A DNA stretch of 33,072 nt from Beijerinckiaceae bacterium (GCA_947454485.1 CANGJJ010000018.1:1-33072), one strand, 5' to 3'; numbered from the stretch's first letter, positions 15,691 to 23,740 are shown. Program-made: numbers and translations. Notes: generated from the sequence alone by a model not told the origin.

Positions 15691-17067
15691 AATCACCGTT
15701 GTGAAGATCTGGCCGCCGCGTCCGATGGTCAGCTTCCACCAATTGCGACGCTCCTCTGTCGCGCGCTTGAGATCATTCGTGCGCGCGATCTTCGTATCAT
15801 TCACCGCGAGGATCACATCGCCGCGCTGCACCCCCACACGCGCAGCCAGCGAGCCCTCAGGCACATCGCTCACGACAACGCCTTCGCGGAAGGCTTCAAT
15901 CGAAAACTCCTCCGTGACCGCAGGCGAAAGGTTGAGAACGGTTGCGCCTGTAAAGGGCGAGCGACCACCTATCGTCACAGCTTCACGCGCCGGCGTTTCA
16001 GGCGCAGCCACAAGACGCATGGTGACATTGGTCTTGCTACCACGACGCAGCAAAGTCAGCTGTGTCGAAGTGCCAATTGGTTTGGTCGCGATGCGATAGC
16101 CAAAGCTTTCCGGATCATCAATGGCAACGCCGTCCACTGCGCTGATCACATCGCCGCGCCGCACACCTGCTTGCGCAGCAGGTCCAGCCTCAACAAGGTC
16201 GGTGATGAGTGCACCAGCGGGGCGATCAAGCCCAAGGCTTTCGGCAATGTCGCGTGAGACGGCTTGCAACGTCGTGCCGGTCCAGGGGCGACGCACCTGC
16301 GCCACACCGCCCTTGGCTGCGGCAACAACAACTTTCACCATATTCACCGGGATCGCAAAGCCAATCCCGATCGACCCGCCCGAGCGTGAATAGATCGCTG
16401 AATTGATCCCCGCCAAGCGGCCATTGATGTCAACAAGCGCGCCACCCGAATTGCCCGGATTGATCGCAGCATCTGTCTGAATGAAGAAGCCATAATCGGT
16501 GATGCCAACTTGTGTGCGCGCAAGAGCTGACACAATGCCCTGCGTCACCGTTTGCCCAACACCAAAAGGATTGCCGATGGCCAGCACAAGATCGCCAACC
16601 TCAAGGGCATCTGAATCGCCAAGTTCGAGCGAGGGAAACTGGCCGCCATTCTTGATGCGCAGCACGGCAAGATCTGTGCGTGGATCACGCAGGACAATCT
16701 CCGCATCAAATTCGCGGCGATCCGACAAGGCCACACGCACATCCGTCATATTTTCGATGACATGATGATTGGTGACGATGAGGCCCGTGCCATCCACAAT
16801 CACGCCCGAGCCCAGCGATTGCGCCGTGCGCGGCGATTGCTGCCCGCCACCAAAGAACTGCCGAAACAGCGGATCATCAAGCAGCGGATTGCGCGCCTGT
16901 CGCTCAACCCGCGATGCATAGACATTCACAACAGCCGGAGCGACGCGCTTCACCACGGGCGCAAAAGATTGCTGAATGGTCTGCTTGTCGGAGGGTGCCA
17001 CGCGCGCTGTCTGTGCCTGTGCGCTGATGGGCAGAAGAGCGAGAAAGGCGAGGACAAATCGAAGCAT
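15682..17067 (-). CDS. degP: Do/DegP-type periplasmic serine protease with two PDZ domains
   Basis: This HtrA-family enzyme degrades or refolds damaged envelope proteins. The 461-residue precursor has a signal peptide (MLRFVLAFLALLPISAQAQ), then the trypsin-like domain with the triad His102 in TNHHVIE, Asp132 in DPRTDLAVLRI and Ser207 in NPGNSGGALV. Two PDZ domains follow, seen as GPAAQAGVRRGDVISAVDG and GSLAARVGVQRGDVILAVND. Its position between the ribosomal cluster and rarA is usual in Hyphomicrobiales. DegP, DegQ and DegS-like paralogues cannot be separated with certainty; two PDZ domains argue against DegS. Confidence 0.9.
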   Translation of the reverse strand: MLRFVLAFLALLPISAQAQTARVAPSDKQTIQQSFAPVVKRVAPAVVNVYASRVERQARNPLLDDPLFRQFFGGGQQSPRTAQSLGSGVIVDGTGLIVTNHHVIENMTDVRVALSDRREFDAEIVLRDPRTDLAVLRIKNGGQFPSLELGDSDALEVGDLVLAIGNPFGVGQTVTQGIVSALARTQVGITDYGFFIQTDAAINPGNSGGALVDINGRLAGINSAIYSRSGGSIGIGFAIPVNMVKVVVAAAKGGVAQVRRPWTGTTLQAVSRDIAESLGLDRPAGALITDLVEAGPAAQAGVRRGDVISAVDGVAIDDPESFGYRIATKPIGTSTQLTLLRRGSKTNVTMRLVAAPETPAREAVTIGGRSPFTGATVLNLSPAVTEEFSIEAFREGVVVSDVPEGSLAARVGVQRGDVILAVNDTKIARTNDLKRATEERRNWWKLTIGRGGQIFTTVIAG

Positions 17068-17098
17068 GGCAAAGCTTACCTCTCGGGAGATGAGGTGA

Positions 17099-17127
17099 AT
17101 ATAGGCTGTGCGCGCTGGCCCTGCCAG
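17099..17127 (-). promoter_or_regulatory. Possible promoter of the protease gene
   Basis: On the minus strand, CTGGCA (17122-17127) and CTATAT (17099-17104) are separated by 17 bases. The -10 resembles alphaproteobacterial housekeeping promoters and the -35 is weak. Initiation here would give a leader of about 25 bases. The palindromic repeats start just upstream at 17138. Confidence 0.35.
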
Positions 17128-17137
17128 ACAAGGTCAT

Positions 17138-17245
17138 CCTTCTCCCAATGGGAGGAACGGCTGCCTCTTCTTTTTTGATTGCAGCAAGCGCTGATCACCC
17201 TTCTCCCAGAGGGAGAAGGAGGCCACGGAGCGGACGGATGAGGGG
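17138..17245 (+). repeat. Composite palindromic element, copy 5 (decayed)
   Basis: The left palindrome (17138-17158, CCTTCTCCCAATGGGAGGA...) has mismatches at its outer end. A linker of exactly 40 bases (17159-17198, with CTGCCTCTTCTTTTTTGATT) and the right palindrome CCTTCTCCCA-G-AGGGAGAAGG (17199-17219) follow. The terminal hairpin is degenerate and the arm GATGAGGGG ends at 17245. The preserved 21-40-21 spacing shows common origin despite the decay. Confidence 0.8.
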
Positions 17246-17304
17246 ATAGGGTCTGTGACGCGAGAGGCACAGCATGAGGTGCGCCCTCTCCTGCACCTCC
17301 CGAT

Positions 17305-17440
17305 CCCCTCCTCAGTCGGCATCCGCCGACAGCTCCTCCCACTGGGAGGAGCAGGCGCCTCTTCTTTTTGGCGCGCAGCAAACCTGCGTCATCCTTCTCC
17401 CAGTGGGAGAAGGTGCCGCCGGATGGCGGCGGATGAGGGG
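17305..17440 (+). repeat. Composite palindromic element, copy 6 (complete, 136 bases)
   Basis: Arm CCCCTCCTC (17305-17313), hairpin GTCGGC-ATCC-GCCGAC (17315-17330), palindrome GCTCCTCCCA-C-TGGGAGGAGC (17332-17352), 40-base linker (17353-17392), palindrome 17393-17413, hairpin GCCGCC-GGAT-GGCGGC (17415-17430), arm GATGAGGGG (17432-17440). Compared with copies 2 and 3, an A-T pair became G-C in the first stem and a T-A pair became C-G in the palindrome, both keeping the pairing. Confidence 0.92.
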
Positions 17441-17469
17441 ATCGGGTCTGTGACGCGAGAGGCACCACC

Positions 17470-17491
17470 ACCCTCCCCTCAAGGGGAAGGT
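17470..17491. repeat. Second palindromic repeat family, copy b (22 bases)
   Basis: ACCCTCCCCT, CA, AGGGGAAGGT is a near-perfect hairpin. It keeps the same C-A mismatch as the copy at 877-898 and follows a composite element in the same way, after the flank GAGAGGCACC. Confidence 0.7.
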
Positions 17492-17514
17492 CGGCGTTCC
17501 CTATTCTGAAACTC

Positions 17515-17832
17515 TCATTGAATGCCGAGTTTGGCTTTGGCCTCAGCGACGCGCTCAGGGATGTCGTCGAACTGATAGCCCTTTTCGACGAGGCTCAATG
17601 TGTAGCGCTTGTTGTAGAGGAAGGCCCAAGCGATCCCCAAAACAAAGGAGCCGATACCAAAGGTAAAGACCGTCAGCACCGCCCAAAGAATGATGACGAT
17701 CGCCGCGGAAACAAAATCGCCACGAAACAGGGCCGGAAAACCACCAAAGAACAAACTTGTCCAACTGAAGCCGTAAAACCCTTCTTTCGTGACGCCAGTA
17801 TCAGGGTGCTTCATACGAATACGAACAGCCAT
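17515..17832 (-). CDS. Small inner-membrane protein (HrgC/DUF2628-like)
   Basis: The 105-residue protein (ATG at 17832, GAGG six bases upstream) has a short polar start (MAVRIRMKHPDTG), then GFYGFSWTSLFFGGFPALFRGD and a long hydrophobic stretch with two probable membrane helices, ending AFLYNKRYTLSLVEKGY. The pattern GFSWT-FFFG-PALFRGD with a final YNK-Y-LVEKGY is shared by a widespread family of small membrane proteins of unknown function, sometimes annotated HrgC or DUF2628. The family name is from memory. It lies alone between the rplQ terminator and a repeat cluster. Confidence 0.7.
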   Translation of the reverse strand: MAVRIRMKHPDTGVTKEGFYGFSWTSLFFGGFPALFRGDFVSAAIVIILWAVLTVFTFGIGSFVLGIAWAFLYNKRYTLSLVEKGYQFDDIPERVAEAKAKLGIQ

Positions 17833-17919
17833 TTTTGACCTCTTGAAAAACATGAATCAAAACAACGTGAGCTTAGCAGTTATCCGCTCATAAATTATGG
17901 CAACGCCAGAGTTACAAAC

Positions 17920-17945
17920 AAAAAAGGGCGACCCGAAGGCCGCCC
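17920..17945 (-). terminator. Intrinsic terminator after rplQ
   Basis: Read on the minus strand, a GC-rich stem (GGGCG..CGCCC, one internal mismatch, four-base loop; 17926-17945) is followed by TTTTTTGTTTG. It closes the rpsM-rpsK-rpoA-rplQ operon, 23 bases after the rplQ stop. Confidence 0.9.
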
Positions 17946-17968
17946 TGATATTCCAGAACCTGCAGCTA

Positions 17969-18382
17969 TTAAGCTGCAGTCTCTTCGTTCTGCACGGGAC
18001 CAGAATCCTTGCCGCGCGCCTCAGGGTCGCGGTCAACGAATTCGATCACAGCCATGGCGGCATTGTCGCCGAAGCGGAAGCCAGCCTTCATGATGCGGGT
18101 GTAGCCGCCATTGCGCTCCTTGTAGCGCGGGCCGAGCACATCAAAGAGCTTGCGCACGAGGGCAACGTCCTTGATCTGCGAAATGGCCTGACGACGAGCA
18201 TGCAGGTCGCCGCGCTTGCCGAGCGTCACGAGCTTCTCGACGACGGGGCGAAGATCCTTCGCCTTGGGCAGCGTGGTGATGATCTGCTCATGCTTGATGA
18301 GAGCTTGGCACATATTGGCAAACATCGCCTTGCGATGTTCGACCGTGCGATTAAAGCGGCGCTTAGCGCGACCGTGATACAT
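17969..18382 (-). CDS. rplQ: 50S ribosomal protein L17
   Basis: L17 sits near the exit of the peptide tunnel of the large subunit. The 137-residue protein begins [20 protein letters not shown], with [20 protein letters not shown] and [20 protein letters not shown], all standard for L17. The C-terminus has the short extension usual in alphaproteobacteria. It is last in the alpha operon, 115 bases after rpoA, and is followed by a strong terminator. Confidence 0.98.
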   Translation of the reverse strand: MYHGRAKRRFNRTVEHRKAMFANMCQALIKHEQIITTLPKAKDLRPVVEKLVTLGKRGDLHARRQAISQIKDVALVRKLFDVLGPRYKERNGGYTRIMKAGFRFGDNAAMAVIEFVDRDPEARGKDSGPVQNEETAA

Positions 18383-18497
18383 GGCTAACTCCTTCGTTTT
18401 TGCGGCCGCCGTGCCACGGTACGGCCGTCCTCTTGATGGTCTTCGTCAGTCGGCAATGAGCAGACGAGCTGCCCACTGCCGATCTGCGAATACCGGC

Positions 18498-19514
18498 TTA
18501 GTAATGCTCTTCGAAGCGCTTTGCGAGCTCTTCGATATTCTCCGGCGGCCAGCCCTGCACTTCCATGCCCAGGTGCAGACCCATCTGAGCCAGAACTTCC
18601 TTGATCTCGTTGAGCGACTTGCGGCCGAAGTTCGGCGTACGCAGCATCTCGGCTTCCGTCTTCTGGATCAGATCGCCGATGTAAACGATGTTGTCGTTCT
18701 TGAGGCAGTTGGCCGAGCGCACCGAAAGCTCCAGCTCGTCGACCTTCTTGAGCAGCGCCGGGTTAAAGGCCAGCTCAGGAATGGAGGGAGCGGATTCTTC
18801 GCGCTTGGGCTCTTCGAAGTTCACGAAGACATTCAGCTGATCCTGCAGGATGCGCGCCGAGAAAGCGACAGCATCGTCAGGCGAGATCGCGCCATTGGTC
18901 TCAATGGTGAGCGTCAGCTTGTCATAGTCGAGGATCTGACCTTCGCGGGTCGGCTCGACGCGATAGCTCACACGCTTCACGGGCGAATAGAGGCTGTCCA
19001 CCGGGATGAGGCCGATGGGTGCATCTTCCGCGCGGTTGCGGTCGGCAGTGACATAGCCCTTGCCGGTGTTGACGGTGAACTCCATGCGGATCTCCGCACC
19101 CTCGTCGAGGTTGCAGATCACGAGGCCAGGGTTGAGCACCTGCACATCGCCAACCGTGCTGATATCACCAGCGGTGACAGCGCCCGGGCCCTGCTTCTTG
19201 AGCACCATGCGCTTGGGGCCTTCGCCCTGCATCTTGATCGCGATGTCCTTGATGTTGAGGACGATGTCGGTCACATCCTCACGCACGCCGGGGATCGACG
19301 AGAATTCGTGCAACACACCGTCGATCTGAACCGAGGTGATGGCAGCGCCCTGCAAGGAGGACAGCAGCACGCGACGCAGCGCATTGCCCAGCGTCAGGCC
19401 GAAGCCACGCTCGAGGGGCTCAGCAACGACTGTCGCAAAGCGACGTGCGTCATCGCCCGAAGTGACTTCGAGCTTGTTGGGGCGGATCAGTTCTTGCCAA
19501 TTCTTCTGGATCAC
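18498..19514 (-). CDS. rpoA: DNA-directed RNA polymerase alpha subunit
   Basis: The alpha dimer scaffolds RNA polymerase assembly and its C-terminal domain contacts UP elements and activators. The 338-residue protein shows the N-domain motif [20 protein letters not shown] and [12 protein letters not shown], and a complete C-terminal domain with [17 protein letters not shown] and [17 protein letters not shown]. The start is GTG at 19514, with AAAGG upstream. It lies between rpsK and rplQ as in most bacteria; rpsD is absent here, as is normal for this class. Confidence 0.98.
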   Translation of the reverse strand: MIQKNWQELIRPNKLEVTSGDDARRFATVVAEPLERGFGLTLGNALRRVLLSSLQGAAITSVQIDGVLHEFSSIPGVREDVTDIVLNIKDIAIKMQGEGPKRMVLKKQGPGAVTAGDISTVGDVQVLNPGLVICNLDEGAEIRMEFTVNTGKGYVTADRNRAEDAPIGLIPVDSLYSPVKRVSYRVEPTREGQILDYDKLTLTIETNGAISPDDAVAFSARILQDQLNVFVNFEEPKREESAPSIPELAFNPALLKKVDELELSVRSANCLKNDNIVYIGDLIQKTEAEMLRTPNFGRKSLNEIKEVLAQMGLHLGMEVQGWPPENIEELAKRFEEHY

Positions 19515-19640
19515 GACGAAACCTTTCGGTTACGCGCAGGGTATATCGGTCCGTCAACCATGGCCCTGCGTGTCGTTGGGGAGACCATGGGCAGGCCCGT
19601 CGGCTTTGCCCATGTAGAGAGATATTCGAACGGTCTGAGA

Positions 19641-20030
19641 TCAGACGCGACGACGCTTGCGCGGACGGCAACCGTTATGCGGGATCGGCGTCACGTCGCG
19701 GATCGAGGTGACGGTGAAACCCGCCGCCTGCAAAGCGCGCAGAGCCGACTCACGACCCGAACCGGGACCAGAGACTTCGACTTCGATCGTGCGCATGCCA
19801 TGTTCAGCCGCCTTGCGAGCAGCATCTTCTGCAGCCATCTGAGCAGCATAGGGGGTCGACTTACGCGAGCCCTTGAAGCCCATCGTGCCGGCCGACGACC
19901 AGGAGATCGTATTGCCCTGCGCATCGGTGATGGTGATCATCGTATTGTTGAACGTCGAGTTCACGTGAGCGACACCCGAGGCGATATTCTTGCGTTCGCG
20001 GCGGCGGACGCGTGTAGCTTCTTTTGCCAT
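19641..20030 (-). CDS. rpsK: 30S ribosomal protein S11
   Basis: S11 lines the platform of the small subunit next to the mRNA exit. The 129-residue protein contains [38 protein letters not shown] and the conserved end [16 protein letters not shown]. It is 98 bases after rpsM and 126 before rpoA in the same operon. Confidence 0.98.
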   Translation of the reverse strand: MAKEATRVRRRERKNIASGVAHVNSTFNNTMITITDAQGNTISWSSAGTMGFKGSRKSTPYAAQMAAEDAARKAAEHGMRTIEVEVSGPGSGRESALRALQAAGFTVTSIRDVTPIPHNGCRPRKRRRV

Positions 20031-20128
20031 TTAACTCGTTCCTTTTGGGCTCAGCGCCGCCGTAATGCCAGCGGCTACACCGGGAGGTGATCAGCAGCCG
20101 CGTCACACACGGCTGCTCATGGGGGTGA

Positions 20129-20497
20129 TTACTTCTTCTTGCCAGCGATCGGCTTGGCCTTACCCTTGCGGGTGCGGGCATTGGTATGGGTGCGCTGACC
20201 ACGCACCGGCAGGTTGCGGCGGTGACGCAGGCCACGATAGCAACCAAGATCCATCAGGCGCTTGATGTTCATCGACACTTCGCGACGCAGATCACCTTCC
20301 ACGAGATAATCGCGGTCGATGGTTTCGCGGATCTGGAGAACTTCAGCGTCGGTCAGCTGGGCCACGCGGCGCTCGGCCGGAATGTTGACCTTCTGACAAA
20401 TCTCTTCGGCCTTCTTGGCGCCGATACCATGAATATACTGAAGCGCAATGATCACGCGCTTATTGGTGGGGATGTTTACACCAGCAATACGAGCCAT
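20129..20497 (-). CDS. rpsM: 30S ribosomal protein S13
   Basis: S13 sits at the head of the small subunit and contacts the P-site tRNA and S19. From the ATG at 20497 ([15 protein letters not shown]) it is 122 residues, with [33 protein letters not shown] and the basic tail [17 protein letters not shown]. An in-frame GTG or ATG extension to 20569 was rejected because S13 universally starts at MARIAG. It is the first gene of its operon, well separated from adk. Confidence 0.98.
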   Translation of the reverse strand: MARIAGVNIPTNKRVIIALQYIHGIGAKKAEEICQKVNIPAERRVAQLTDAEVLQIRETIDRDYLVEGDLRREVSMNIKRLMDLGCYRGLRHRRNLPVRGQRTHTNARTRKGKAKPIAGKKK

Positions 20498-20651
20498 CTG
20501 GCCGTCTCCATGTCTGCCGCAACTGCGGACTGTCGGATGATCCCTCGCGTCCGGTGGAGGCCGGCCCAATGCAAGGTTGAGAACGCAAAACGACCCAGTC
20601 CCTTCACAAGGAAGAGATCCGGGAGCGCAAGCGACCTCGGTGAGGCCCCGT

Positions 20652-20680
20652 GTTTAGGCCGGAGAGCATGGGCGGGTCAA
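20652..20680 (-). promoter_or_regulatory. Sigma-70-type promoter of the rpsM-rpsK-rpoA-rplQ operon
   Basis: On the minus strand, TTGACC (20675-20680) and CTAAAC (20652-20657) are exactly 17 bases apart, preceded by CCCC. This fits alphaproteobacterial housekeeping promoters, which favour TTGAC and CTA-type hexamers. It would give a leader of about 150 bases before rpsM and lies between rpsM and the palindromic repeats. Confidence 0.6.
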
Positions 20681-20754
20681 GGGGAAATATGAGGGAAATG
20701 GCCTTTTTGGCAGCGAGGGGGTGAGGTGGCGGTCTTTATCCTGAAAGGCCCGAT

Positions 20755-20890
20755 CCCCGCCTCAGTCGGCATCCGCCGACAGCTCCTCCCACTGGGAGGA
20801 GCGGGCGCCTCCTCTTTTTGGATTGCAGCAAACCCAAGCCACCCTTCTCCCAGTGGGAGAAGGTGCCGCCGGATGGCGGCGGATGAGGGG
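20755..20890 (+). repeat. Composite palindromic element, copy 7 (complete, 136 bases)
   Basis: Arm CCCCGCCTC (20755-20763), hairpin GTCGGC-ATCC-GCCGAC (20765-20780), palindrome GCTCCTCCCA-C-TGGGAGGAGC (20782-20802), 40-base linker with GCGCCTCCTCTTTTTGGATT (20803-20842), palindrome 20843-20863, hairpin 20865-20880, arm GATGAGGGG (20882-20890). The terminal inverted repeat extends outward to CCCGATC at 20749 and GATCGG on the right. Confidence 0.92.
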
Positions 20891-20948
20891 ATCGGATGTT
20901 GGTGGAGGGAGGCACAGTGCGGCAGAGCCCCGTTCTGAGGGACCCGAT

Positions 20949-20995
20949 CCCCTCATCAGTCAGCTCCGCTGACAGCTTCTCCCATTGGGAGAAGC
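20949..20995 (+). repeat. Composite palindromic element, copy 8 (left half only)
   Basis: Arm CCCCTCATC (20949-20957), hairpin GTCAGC-TCC-GCTGAC with a three-base loop (20959-20973) and palindrome GCTTCTCCCA-T-TGGGAGAAGC (20975-20995). The linker and right half are missing; AT-rich DNA follows directly. It is preceded by CCCGAT, as in the complete copies. Confidence 0.88.
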
Positions 20996-21048
20996 GGGAG
21001 CCCTTTCTTTCTACATTTCTATAATATAATCAAATAAATCAATAACTT

Positions 21049-21076
21049 ATAATATTTTCCAGATTCATTTTCTCAA
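21049..21076 (-). promoter_or_regulatory. Possible second promoter in the AT-rich island
   Basis: On the minus strand, TTGAGA (21071-21076) and TATTAT (21049-21054) are 16 bases apart, each matching the sigma-70 consensus at five of six positions. Transcripts would run through repeat copies 8 and 7 toward rpsM. AT-rich DNA often gives chance matches, so the call is tentative. Confidence 0.4.
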
Positions 21077-21151
21077 CCACACTACCCCAAGCCCGTCAAA
21101 CAAAATCAAGCACTTACCGAACCTTCCAGATTCAAACTCGTAGCCCCCGCC

Positions 21152-21188
21152 CGCAAACAAAAAGGCGGCCCCCGAGGGACCGCCTTTT
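21152..21188 (-). terminator. Intrinsic terminator after adk
   Basis: On the minus strand, AAAAGGCGG (21188-21180) pairs with CCGCCTTTT (21168-21160), with an inner GGG/CCC pairing across one mismatch, and is followed by TTGTTTG. It lies 22 bases after the adk stop and should end the long S10-spc transcript. Confidence 0.9.
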
Positions 21189-21209
21189 GAAACTCCATCT
21201 CACCAGCGC

Positions 21210-21788
21210 TCAGCCCAGAATGGCATCCAGCGCCTTTGTGACCTGATCAATCGGGGCCATGCCGTCCACAGTCTTCAGCGTACCCCTGCCCGCATAATAA
21301 GCAGAGACGGGAGCGGTCTGGACGCGGTAGGCGTCGAGGCGGACCTTGAAAGCCTCTGGATTATCATCAGCGCGCACGGTGCCGCCTGCCGCAATGGTCT
21401 CGCGGGCGCGGTTCTCGATACGCGACAGAAGCGCTGCCTCATCGACCTTCAGCTCGATAATGGCATCGAGCGTCATGCCCTTCTTGGCCAGCAATTCGTC
21501 GAGCGCCTTGGCCTGCGCCACGGTGCGCGGAAAGCCGTCGAGGATGAAGCCATTCTTGGCATCTGCCTCCTCGATCCGGTCCGAGATGATGCCGCAGACG
21601 ATCTCGTCGGAGACGAGGCCGCCGGCATCCATCACCGCTTTGGCCTGCAGGCCAACCGGCGTGCCCGCCTTCACAGCGGCGCGCAACATGTCGCCGGTGG
21701 AGAGCTGCGGGATCTTATGCTTCTCGACAAGACGAGCGGCTTGCGTGCCTTTGCCAGCGCCCGGCGGACCAAGAAGAATCAGTTTCAT
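21210..21788 (-). CDS. adk: Adenylate kinase (short form)
   Basis: The enzyme interconverts ATP, ADP and AMP (ATP + AMP = 2 ADP) in the cytoplasm. The 192-residue protein has the P-loop [11 protein letters not shown] at 8-18, [10 protein letters not shown] for AMP binding and [10 protein letters not shown]. It lacks the four-cysteine zinc LID insertion, giving the short form common in alphaproteobacteria. Its ATG overlaps the secY stop as ATGA, so the two are probably translationally coupled. Confidence 0.97.
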   Translation of the reverse strand: MKLILLGPPGAGKGTQAARLVEKHKIPQLSTGDMLRAAVKAGTPVGLQAKAVMDAGGLVSDEIVCGIISDRIEEADAKNGFILDGFPRTVAQAKALDELLAKKGMTLDAIIELKVDEAALLSRIENRARETIAAGGTVRADDNPEAFKVRLDAYRVQTAPVSAYYAGRGTLKTVDGMAPIDQVTKALDAILG

Positions 21789-23119
21789 TTCTTTCTCCCC
21801 CGCAGCTTCGCCTTCTTGACGAGGCCTTCATATTGCTGAGCCTGAAGATGGCCATGCACCTGCGCCACTGTATCCATCGTCACGGTCACGACGATCAGCA
21901 ATGACGTACCGCCGAAATAGAACGGAAGCGCCGCGTAGGAAATCAGCATTTCGGGTAAGAGGCAAATGATCGACAGATAGGCCGCACCCAGAACGGTGAT
22001 GCGCATCAAGATTTGATCGATGAACTGGGCGGTACGCTCGCCGGGGCGAATGCCGGGCAAGAAGCCGCCATGCTTCTTCAGATTTTCCGCAGTTTCCGTC
22101 GGGTTGAAGACGATAGCGGTGTAGAAGAAGGCAAAGAACACGATCATCGCCACATACATCAGCATATAGAGCGGACGGCCATGGCCCAGATAGGTCGAGA
22201 TCGTCGCCAGAATGCCGGTGCCGCTCTGCGACTGCGCGAAATTCGCAATCGTGGTGGGCAGCAGCAGCAAGGAGGAGGCAAAGATCGGGGGAATCACGCC
22301 CGCCGTATTGATCTTGAGCGGCAGGAACGAGGTTTGGCCCTCATAGACGCGATTGCCCACCTGACGCTTGGGATAGGTGATCAGCAGACGGCGCTGCGCG
22401 CGCTCCATGAACACGATAAAAGCGATGACCGCCATGGACATCACAATCACGCCCAGGATCAGCGCGGTGGAGATCGCGCCCTGACGACCCAGCTCCAAAG
22501 TGTTCACAATGGCTGAGGGGAATGCCGCCACGATACCCGCGAAGATGATCAGCGACGAGCCATTGCCAATACCGCGCGAGGTAATCTGCTCGCCCAGCCA
22601 CATCAGGAACATCGTGCCGCCCGTCAAGGTGATGACAGTCGAGATGCGGAAGAACAGGCCCGGCTCCGACACAATGCCAGCCTGCGATTCAAGACCGATG
22701 GCGATGCCATAGGCCTGGAAGATCGCCAGAAGGACGGTCAGATAGCGCGTATATTGGTTGATGACCTTGCGGCCTTGCTCGCCCTCTTTCTTCAGCGCCT
22801 CCAAAGTCGGAATGACCGAGGTCAGCAGCTGAATGATAATCGAGGCCGAAATATAGGGCATGATGTTGAGGGCGAAGATCGCCATGCGCTGCACAGCGCC
22901 GCCCGCGAACATATTGAAGAGTTCGAGAACGCCCTGCCCGCCACGCGTGAAGTTCTGCTCGAAAGCGAGCGGATCAATACCCGGCAGCGGGATGTAAGTG
23001 CCCAAGCGATAAATGATCAACGCGCCCAGCGTGAACCAGATGCGCTTCTTGAGCTCTTCGGCCTTCCCGATGGCCGAAAAATTAATGTTGGCTGCGAGCT
23101 GTTCGGCAGCAGATGCCAT
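21785..23119 (-). CDS. secY: Protein translocase channel subunit SecY
   Basis: SecY is the channel of the Sec translocon in the inner membrane. The 444-residue protein begins with a cytosolic helix ([20 protein letters not shown]) and carries the ten membrane segments of the family. Signatures include [13 protein letters not shown], the plug region before [20 protein letters not shown] and [14 protein letters not shown] in the cytosolic loop that binds SecA and ribosomes. It lies between rplO and adk at the end of the spc operon. Confidence 0.98.
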   Translation of the reverse strand: MASAAEQLAANINFSAIGKAEELKKRIWFTLGALIIYRLGTYIPLPGIDPLAFEQNFTRGGQGVLELFNMFAGGAVQRMAIFALNIMPYISASIIIQLLTSVIPTLEALKKEGEQGRKVINQYTRYLTVLLAIFQAYGIAIGLESQAGIVSEPGLFFRISTVITLTGGTMFLMWLGEQITSRGIGNGSSLIIFAGIVAAFPSAIVNTLELGRQGAISTALILGVIVMSMAVIAFIVFMERAQRRLLITYPKRQVGNRVYEGQTSFLPLKINTAGVIPPIFASSLLLLPTTIANFAQSQSGTGILATISTYLGHGRPLYMLMYVAMIVFFAFFYTAIVFNPTETAENLKKHGGFLPGIRPGERTAQFIDQILMRITVLGAAYLSIICLLPEMLISYAALPFYFGGTSLLIVVTVTMDTVAQVHGHLQAQQYEGLVKKAKLRGRKK

Positions 23120-23250
23120 GGGTCGCTCCGGGGGCGCTCAGGCGCCAATGAGGTCTTTGACAAACAAACGGGGCGTAAGGTTCGAAAACCCTCGCCCCGC
23201 TCTGATCCATATAGTTTGCGCCGGCCTGTTTACCAAGCCGGAGCGCGCGA

Positions 23251-23730
23251 TCAGGCGCCTTCGGCTTCTGCCGCGACGAGGACCTTCACCGAGCCGCCCA
23301 CCTTCTCGACAGCCGCAATGGCAGTCTTGGAGGCGCGCGCCACTTCGAAAGTGACCTTCGCCGTCAGGTCGCCCTGACCGAGCAGCTTCACGCCGTCACG
23401 CAGCTTGGTGCACACACCAGCGGCCACAAGCGCTTCAACCGTAATCGGCTGCTTGGCGTCGAGCTTGCCGGCGTCAATCGCCTGCTGAACACGACCGAGA
23501 TTGACCTCGTTGTAGTCCGTCTTGAAGATGTTGGTGAAGCCGCGCTTGGGCAGGCGACGATGCAGCGGCATCTGACCGCCTTCGAAGCCCTTGATGCGCA
23601 CGCCGGAACGAGCCGTTTGGCCCTTGCCGCCGCGACCAGCCTGCTTGCCAGAGCCCGAACCAATGCCGCGACCGACACGGGTGCGCTTCTTGGAGGAGCC
23701 GGGATTGTCTGAAATGCCGTTGAGTTTCAT
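23251..23730 (-). CDS. rplO: 50S ribosomal protein L15
   Basis: L15 helps late assembly of the large subunit. From the ATG at 23730 ([20 protein letters not shown]) it is 159 residues, with [35 protein letters not shown] and [16 protein letters not shown] lies eight bases upstream of the start. A longer frame to 23760 overlaps rpmD and was not used. A 131-base gap separates it from secY. Confidence 0.97.
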   Translation of the reverse strand: MKLNGISDNPGSSKKRTRVGRGIGSGSGKQAGRGGKGQTARSGVRIKGFEGGQMPLHRRLPKRGFTNIFKTDYNEVNLGRVQQAIDAGKLDAKQPITVEALVAAGVCTKLRDGVKLLGQGDLTAKVTFEVARASKTAIAAVEKVGGSVKVLVAAEAEGA

Positions 23731-23740
23731 TGCGATTACC

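Larger units (their letters stand above)
20498..21209. other. 712-base gap between adk and rpsM: promoter, repeats, AT-rich island, terminator
   Basis: No protein gene is credible here. In minus-strand order it holds the adk terminator (about 21188-21152), a region with an 11-base direct repeat (TTCCAGATTCA at 21124-21134 and 21057-21067), an AT-rich island (about 21003-21080), one half and one complete composite palindromic element, and the rpsM promoter and leader. In many relatives rpsM follows adk much more closely, so this gap separates the spc and alpha operons. Confidence 0.85.

Noticed and set aside
18381-20090. Long open frame on the plus strand opposite rpoA and rpsK (569 codons)
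   Set aside because: It is antisense to two certain ribosomal/RNA polymerase genes, has no family resemblance, and reflects the codon bias of the minus-strand genes in a GC-rich genome.
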